Part shown: piece after piece, positions 34,519 to 38,565 of the stretch
How positions within the stretch are numbered: position 1 is the first letter of the stretch
Layout: the number at the start of each line of letters is the position of its first letter
Origin: Thermosynechococcaceae cyanobacterium MS004
Lineage (GTDB): Bacteria; Cyanobacteriota; Cyanobacteriia; Thermosynechococcales; Thermosynechococcaceae
Assembly (NCBI GenBank): GCA_022402525.1
Contig: JAKRSB010000019.1
Span: forward strand, 1-38,565
Direction: 5' to 3'
DNA length: 38,565 bases
Position numbers and translations under genes: made by a program
Notes under the pieces: generated by a model
The model's database searches: none
Told to the model about the DNA's origin: nothing
Seen by the model: the letters and a program-made list of their open reading frames with translations, nothing else

Positions 34519-36247
34519 AATAGTGATTGCCGGACTTCCGATGGTGAAGTGCGGTGAGATGGCTGGCATCCAGCACATTGCCGGCCTCGATCACGGCATA
34601 GACGAGCCAGTGATCGCCACATTCCATCCGGTTCTCAACCCGACATTCCAGATAGGCCAAGGCATCTTTGAGGATCAGTCCACCATTTTGTGCTGCTTCA
34701 GTAGCGACTCCCACAAAGCGATCCTCTCCTGGGCTAAAGGGCTTGAGGAAGTGTTTCATAAGGCTTAAGTGATTCCCCTCCCCCAAAATATTGACCACAA
34801 AGGGGCTATTCCGATGCAGTAAAGGCTCCACTGCCCGATCTTTAGCGACGGAGACGGTTAGTCCAGGTGGGTTAAAGGTGGCTTGAGAGACCCAGGAGGC
34901 TATCATGGCGCTGCTCACGTTGTCCTGCTGGGCGGTGACCACGCACAAAGACCCGACAAGCCGACCCACGGCCTGGGATGTGGGGTCAACCTGAGACTCT
35001 AAGCTCACTTTTTGCCGCGACTGGCGCACTTTTTTTGCTTTCTTGAGGGCTTGGGCAAAGTCTGTGCCTGCTTCTTCGCAGTGTTGAAGGGTTGCGGCAT
35101 CGGGCTTGAATTTGACACGAATGGTTTCAAAGCCGAGCTGAAAGCCCGCATCCTTGAGCTTGCCTTCAATGAGATCAACCGCTTCCCCACTCCAGCCGTA
35201 GGAGCCAAACACGCCCGCGAGCTTGAGCTTGGTGGCGCTGGCAAGCACTAGGCCCAGGGCCGTCTGGACTTGGGTGGGGGCATGTCCTCCTAGGGTGGGC
35301 GACCCGATAATGAATCCATCGGCGGTTTCCACGGCGGCCTGGATTTCGTCGGGAGTGGCGGTTTCACAGTTGAGGGCATCCACCCGCACACCCGATTTTG
35401 TAATGCCCCGCGCGATCGCCTGAGCCAAGGTGGTGGTGTTGCCGTAGGCCGAGGCATAGAGCAGCGCTACGCCAAGCTCCTGTTCTTTTTGGGCTTGCCC
35501 CCAGGTGCGATAGGACTGGAGCAGGCTCCGCAGGCCATACTTTACAAGGGGGCCGTGCCCCGTGGCGTAAATTTGGGCAGGGTATTCGGCCAGTTTATCG
35601 AGAGTGGCTTCGACCTGGCGGGCATTGGGTGCCATGAGGCAGTCGTAGTAATATTTGCGATCGCTCTCAATGGACTCAAACCCTTCATCAAACACCTGAT
35701 CGCCGCAGATATGGGCACCCAAGAGCTTATCGCTAAACAAAATCTGGGTGGCGGCGTCGTAGGTGCAAAGGCTAGTCGGCCAGCGCGGATTGGAGGTGGG
35801 AATTAAGGTCAGGCGATGTCCTTTCCCAAGATCCAGTTCCTCGTCATTGCGGATGGTTCGGACAGGGTTTGTGAGGTCTGGGAGCGTCTCCTTTAGCACA
35901 ATTGCGCCGGGATTCGAGACCATCAGCTCAGCTTGGGGTGCAACTTTAAGGAGGGCTTTGAGGGTGGCGCAGCGATTGGGGTTGACTCGGCTCAGAATGA
36001 TATAGTCCACGGTGGCCGGATCGAGCCGCTGCTGCAGGGCGTCTAGAAAGAAGGCTGTAAAGGTTTCACCTGGTGGATCTAGCAGAGCCACTTTATCGGC
36101 ACGAATTAAAAACGTATTGGCCGTTGTGCCGCGCTGGAGGCCATACTCAATTTCAAACTTGAGGCGCGTCCAGCTCCGCGATCGCACAATGGTGGTTTCA
36201 GCAGCGATCGGCATGACCTGAACGTCTCTAGGATTCGTGACTGCCAT
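34517..36247 (-). CDS. flv1: Class-A flavodiiron protein, Flv1-like
   Basis: The 576-residue three-domain protein has a metallo-beta-lactamase-like part (1 to about 240), a flavodoxin-like part (about 255-400, LLYASAYGNTTTLAQAIARG and GSPTLGGHAPTQVQ), and a C-terminal flavin-reductase-like part (about 425-576, SLCVVTAQQDNVSSAMIASW). The canonical diiron motif HxExDH is replaced by SRVNPNRCATL at about 86-96. That is the non-canonical ligand set of cyanobacterial class-A proteins (Flv1/Flv2). Flv1 works with Flv3 in reducing oxygen to water downstream of photosystem I. No flv3 is in the window. Flv2 is the alternative. Start is ATG, divergent from the phosphoesterase gene. Confidence 0.9.
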   Translation of the reverse strand: MAVTNPRDVQVMPIAAETTIVRSRSWTRLKFEIEYGLQRGTTANTFLIRADKVALLDPPGETFTAFFLDALQQRLDPATVDYIILSRVNPNRCATLKALLKVAPQAELMVSNPGAIVLKETLPDLTNPVRTIRNDEELDLGKGHRLTLIPTSNPRWPTSLCTYDAATQILFSDKLLGAHICGDQVFDEGFESIESDRKYYYDCLMAPNARQVEATLDKLAEYPAQIYATGHGPLVKYGLRSLLQSYRTWGQAQKEQELGVALLYASAYGNTTTLAQAIARGITKSGVRVDALNCETATPDEIQAAVETADGFIIGSPTLGGHAPTQVQTALGLVLASATKLKLAGVFGSYGWSGEAVDLIEGKLKDAGFQLGFETIRVKFKPDAATLQHCEEAGTDFAQALKKAKKVRQSRQKVSLESQVDPTSQAVGRLVGSLCVVTAQQDNVSSAMIASWVSQATFNPPGLTVSVAKDRAVEPLLHRNSPFVVNILGEGNHLSLMKHFLKPFSPGEDRFVGVATEAAQNGGLILKDALAYLECRVENRMECGDHWLVYAVIEAGNVLDASHLTALHHRKSGNHY

Positions 36248-36320
36248 GACCTTAAGCCTCTGGATATGAACAATAAAAGCCGCCTACGCCCACTTTAGCG
36301 TTTTATGTTCGCTGGGTTCG

Positions 36321-36522
36321 TCCTCAGATTTCATCCTCAGATTTCATTCTCAGATGATGGCCGAATCTTCCGCATCATCTTCCATGCAAAATCAGAAAAC
36401 GACAATGCTAGTCGGACTAGAATCTAATCGGCTTAGAACCTAATCGGCCTAGAATCTAGTCTGCCTAGAATAAACTCTAATAAACCGTCCCTAATGAACC
36501 GTCCTTCATGAACCGTCGACAG
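36321..36522. repeat. Three successive tandem repeats upstream of the phosphoesterase
   Basis: At 36321-36359 there is a 13-bp repeat (TCCTCAGATTTCA twice plus a variant). At 36408-36471 there are exactly four 16-bp units (CTAGTCGGACTAGAAT, CTAATCGGCTTAGAAC, CTAATCGGCCTAGAAT, CTAGTCTGCCTAGAAT). At 36483-36522 there is a 14-bp unit (AACCGTCCCTAATG, AACCGTCCTTCATG, AACCGTCGACAG) whose second copy contains the ATG of the following gene. Confidence 0.9.
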
Positions 36523-37578
36523 TTTTTAATTTGGAGCGGCGCTCTTACAGGGGCTGGGCTAGCCGCGCTCTCAACACAACAATCTCTGAGGGCTTCGCTC
36601 CCTAGATCTAAAGGTGCAGGGATTGCGCCAAAAGGATTATTTGCGCCCGCGCGCGGGGATGTGCGCCTTGTGGTGATTAGCGATCTCAACAGTCAGTACG
36701 GCTCCACGACTTACGAGCCAGAAGTCCATCAGGCGATCGCCTGGATTCCCCAATGGCAGCCGGATCTGGTGTTGTGCAGCGGCGATATGGTCGCCGCCCA
36801 GTCCAAAAAGCTCAGTGACGCTCAGGTTCAGGCGATGTGGGCGAGCTTTGACCAAGCGATCGCCGCGCCCTTACGCCGTGCCAAATTACCTCTAGGGTTT
36901 ACCGTCGGCAATCATGATGGGTCTGGTGCCATTGGTGCAAATGGCCAGCGCACCTTTGAGCGCGATCGCAGCCTTGCTGCAGCCTACTGGAGCCGCCATC
37001 GCCCGAACCTGCCCTTTATTGATCGGGCGCAGTTTCCGTTCTCCTATACCTTTGTCCAGCGCAATATTTTCTACCTGGTTTGGGATGCCTCTACTGCCGC
37101 CATGACCGCCCAGCAGCTTGCCTGGGTCAAAAAAAGCCTCGCCAGCCCTCAAGCTCAGCAGGCTAAGCTTCGCATCGTCATTGGCCACTTGCCCCTATAC
37201 GGTATTGCCATCGGGCGCGATCGGCCTGGAGAATTTCTGAACCAGGCCGAAACCCTGCGCCGACTGCTGGAACAGTATCGAGTGCATACCTACATTAGCG
37301 GCCACAATCACGCCTACTATCCCGGCCATCGCGGTCAGCTTCAGCTTCTGTATACCGGAGCGCTGGGCACTGGCCCACGACGACTGATTGCGGGCGATCG
37401 CCCACCCCAAAAAACCTTAACTGTTGTGGACATTAGTCTGACCGCTGCAGATACCGTCTACACCACCTACGACCTGAAAACCCAGCAGGTGATCGATCAG
37501 CGACAGTTGCCTAGAGTCCTGCGTACCTCAAGCGGTGAGGTGCAGCGGCGCGATGTTCAGGCAGCTAGCACGACTTGA
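36508..37578 (+). CDS. Tat-exported calcineurin-like metallophosphoesterase
   Basis: The 356-residue protein has a twin-arginine signal (MNRRQFLIWSGALTGAGLAA), so it should be exported folded. Metallophosphoesterase motifs follow: VVISDLN (usual DxH replaced by DxN), LVLCSGDMV, TVGNHDG, VIGHLPLYG and ISGHNHAYY. These give a dinuclear metal site with one changed ligand. The substrate is unknown, probably a periplasmic phosphate ester. The ATG at 36508 fits the Tat motif. The bases around this ATG are part of a 14-bp tandem repeat. Confidence 0.9.
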   Translation: MNRRQFLIWSGALTGAGLAALSTQQSLRASLPRSKGAGIAPKGLFAPARGDVRLVVISDLNSQYGSTTYEPEVHQAIAWIPQWQPDLVLCSGDMVAAQSKKLSDAQVQAMWASFDQAIAAPLRRAKLPLGFTVGNHDGSGAIGANGQRTFERDRSLAAAYWSRHRPNLPFIDRAQFPFSYTFVQRNIFYLVWDASTAAMTAQQLAWVKKSLASPQAQQAKLRIVIGHLPLYGIAIGRDRPGEFLNQAETLRRLLEQYRVHTYISGHNHAYYPGHRGQLQLLYTGALGTGPRRLIAGDRPPQKTLTVVDISLTAADTVYTTYDLKTQQVIDQRQLPRVLRTSSGEVQRRDVQAASTT

Positions 37579-37608
37579 TTGGCGATTGTTCACCCCTCAT
37601 GGGCCTTC

Positions 37609-38084
37609 TTACCCCCAATTTGCGACATGATGCGACTGTATCGCCCCTGATGGGTTTGCCCATTGGCTTCCCCAGTACCCCAACTTTGGGGGGCGAGTGT
37701 AAAGTTGATTCCTCTTATCTGAACAGTAGATCGCCTCTTCATGGGTGAGTCCCGTAGGCAAATAGCGAGACTGCTTGGCACGAACATCCTCAATTTGGCC
37801 ACCTATCTCTTGGCGTAGAACATGACGGTAGAGAAAAACTAAAGCGCTAAGGGCTTGGTTTTGAGTAGACGCTGCAACCTTCTTTGGACAGCAAAATAAC
37901 TCAAAAAGACTTCAATTTCAGACGCACCCATGTCTTTTGGATGACGCTTATTATGGAACATGATAAAGCGATAAACCCCGTCCACATAGGATTGTTCAGT
38001 GCGGCAAGAATACTGCTTAAGGCGAAGGACATCACGCAACTGATCCAAAATCTTTTTGGGCTGCTCAAGCCTGTCAAAAATCAA
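37609..38084 (-). pseudogene. Broken integron-type tyrosine recombinase
   Basis: The N-terminal frame (38084 to 37839) reads PKKILDQLRDVLRLKQYSCR, TEQSYVDGVYRFIMFHNKRH and MGASEIEVFLSYFAVQ, the SAM-like N-terminal domain of integron integrases. The expected continuation VAASTQNQALSALVFLYRHV and LRQEIGG..DVRAKQSRYLP is in another frame. One base is missing near 37875, and an extra A in CAAAGAAGG would repair it. After LTHEEA the family similarity is lost and a stop comes at 37609. The catalytic R-H-R-Y domain is absent, so it cannot recombine DNA. No normal start codon is found (TTG at 38084). Confidence 0.8.
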
Positions 38085-38138
38085 AAATATATCAAGATGT
38101 TGACATTAATGAAAAAAAGAGTTAACAAATCTGACATC

Positions 38139-38412
38139 CGAGGAAACACTGATATTATCCGCCTAAACAGTCAGGAAAGCGATATGGGTGGATACCTATC
38201 CGTCTATATGCCGGAAATGGGGATATGGTCGGATGCGTCCGTCTAAACGGCTAAAATAGGTATATAGGTGGATAGCATCCACCTATATGACGAAAAGAGC
38301 GATATAGATGGACAACTATCAGTCTACATGCCAGATTAGACGACATAGGTGGACTGCTTCCGTATATATCGCCTCTAGAGCGTTATAGGTGGATGTTGTC
38401 CGTCTATATATA
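38139..38412. repeat. Array of imperfect palindromes, 40-bp period
   Basis: Six clear units start at 38179, 38219, 38259, 38299, 38340 and 38381, and a degenerate one at about 38139. Each is a 32-34-bp imperfect inverted repeat with left arm like ATATAGGTGGAT and right arm like ATCCGTCTATAT, separated by AT- or purine-rich linkers of 6-8 bases (TAAAATA, GAAAAGA). The unit at 38259 has a perfect 12-bp stem (ATATAGGTGGAT, loop AGC, ATCCACCTATAT). Units differ in sequence but keep the pairing pattern. It is not coding on either strand. Confidence 0.9.
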
Positions 38413-38565
38413 GTTATCTTGCCAACGAACAGTGATTATCCGTGAGGTTTTGCGACAGATTGCTTGCCAAGTTTGGAGATAGTTGGCTTTATCGGCGATG
38501 GCATCCGTGCTTCAATGCCACTGAAATAAGGAGACACAAAACCCTACAAGGCTTGATTTAGATGC
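38413..38565. other. Right-end sequence, nothing recognised
   Basis: This is 150 bases of AT-rich DNA without HIP1 sites or a convincing frame, continuing the accessory character of the integrase and palindrome region. Confidence 0.5.

Noticed and set aside
37884-38246. 120-codon open frame on the plus strand
   Set aside because: It is antisense to the integrase relic and runs into the palindromic array.
38139-38412. CRISPR array
   Set aside because: Units are imperfect palindromes that differ from each other and are separated by only 6-8 bases. There is no conserved repeat, no spacer of normal length and no cas gene.
38085-38412. Integron attC sites
   Set aside because: I see no GTTRRRY/RYYYAAC core pairs, and the hairpins are about 33 bp, shorter than known attC sites. 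Only the layout is reminiscent.
1-38565. tRNA or rRNA genes
   Set aside because: I looked for cloverleaf-like segments and rRNA cores in the spacers and saw none, though a covariance search would be more sensitive.

Overview
The window is cyanobacterial chromosome. The octamer GCGATCGC (HIP1, the highly iterated palindrome of cyanobacteria) recurs through most of it. The gene content agrees: a COP23-type secreted protein, a class-A flavodiiron protein of the Flv1 type, a PixG/H/I/J/L-like pilus or phototaxis chemosensory operon, a nuclease A inhibitor homologue and a cyanobacterial-type N4/N6 DNA methyltransferase. A filamentous, Leptolyngbya-like lineage is a guess only.

Layout. (1) 1-4.2 kb is an AT-rich, HIP1-free accessory segment. 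It holds a LlaJI-like restriction-modification remnant (an intact C5 methyltransferase followed by a frameshifted McrB-like AAA+ NTPase), then 1.3 kb of gene-poor DNA with a duplicated HIP1-containing repeat and a DUF433 relic. (2) 4.3-11.2 kb carries COP23, an M28 peptidase, two tandem DUF4351 tails left from Rpn/transposase-type genes, a secreted trypsin-like protease fused to about 11 TPRs, a TPR membrane protein in operon with a NuiA-like inhibitor, and cobU. (3) 11.2-21.5 kb is one long minus-strand chemosensory operon. In transcription order it is PatA-type regulator, CheY, CheW, two tandem PilJ-like receptors of equal length, and a CheA hybrid kinase. (4) 22-29.1 kb holds a zinc-ribbon membrane protein, HU, a DNA methyltransferase, trpB, and the group rsmI, rsmA and map. 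(5) 29.3-37.6 kb holds a beta-CASP nuclease-like protein upstream of map, a DUF4340 protein, anmK, an unknown protein, flv1 and a Tat-type metallophosphoesterase. (6) 37.6-38.6 kb is again HIP1-free. It holds a broken integron-type integrase and an array of imperfect palindromes with a 40-bp period.

How the genes work together. The chemosensory operon is a complete receptor-CheW-CheA-CheY-PatA signalling chain. The map/rsmA/rsmI group serves ribosome and nascent-protein maturation and follows a putative RNA-processing enzyme. The left end looks like a decaying restriction system in which the protective methylase has outlived its nuclease partner.

Structures not explained by the genes. There is a MITE-like element of about 150 bp in two copies, one flanked by a perfect 9-bp target duplication. 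The right-end palindromic array is well ordered. Nearly every intergenic junction carries its own unrelated tandem repeat with a unit of only 12-16 bp, several of them touching start codons; upstream of cobU the repeat creates a string of mini-ORFs.
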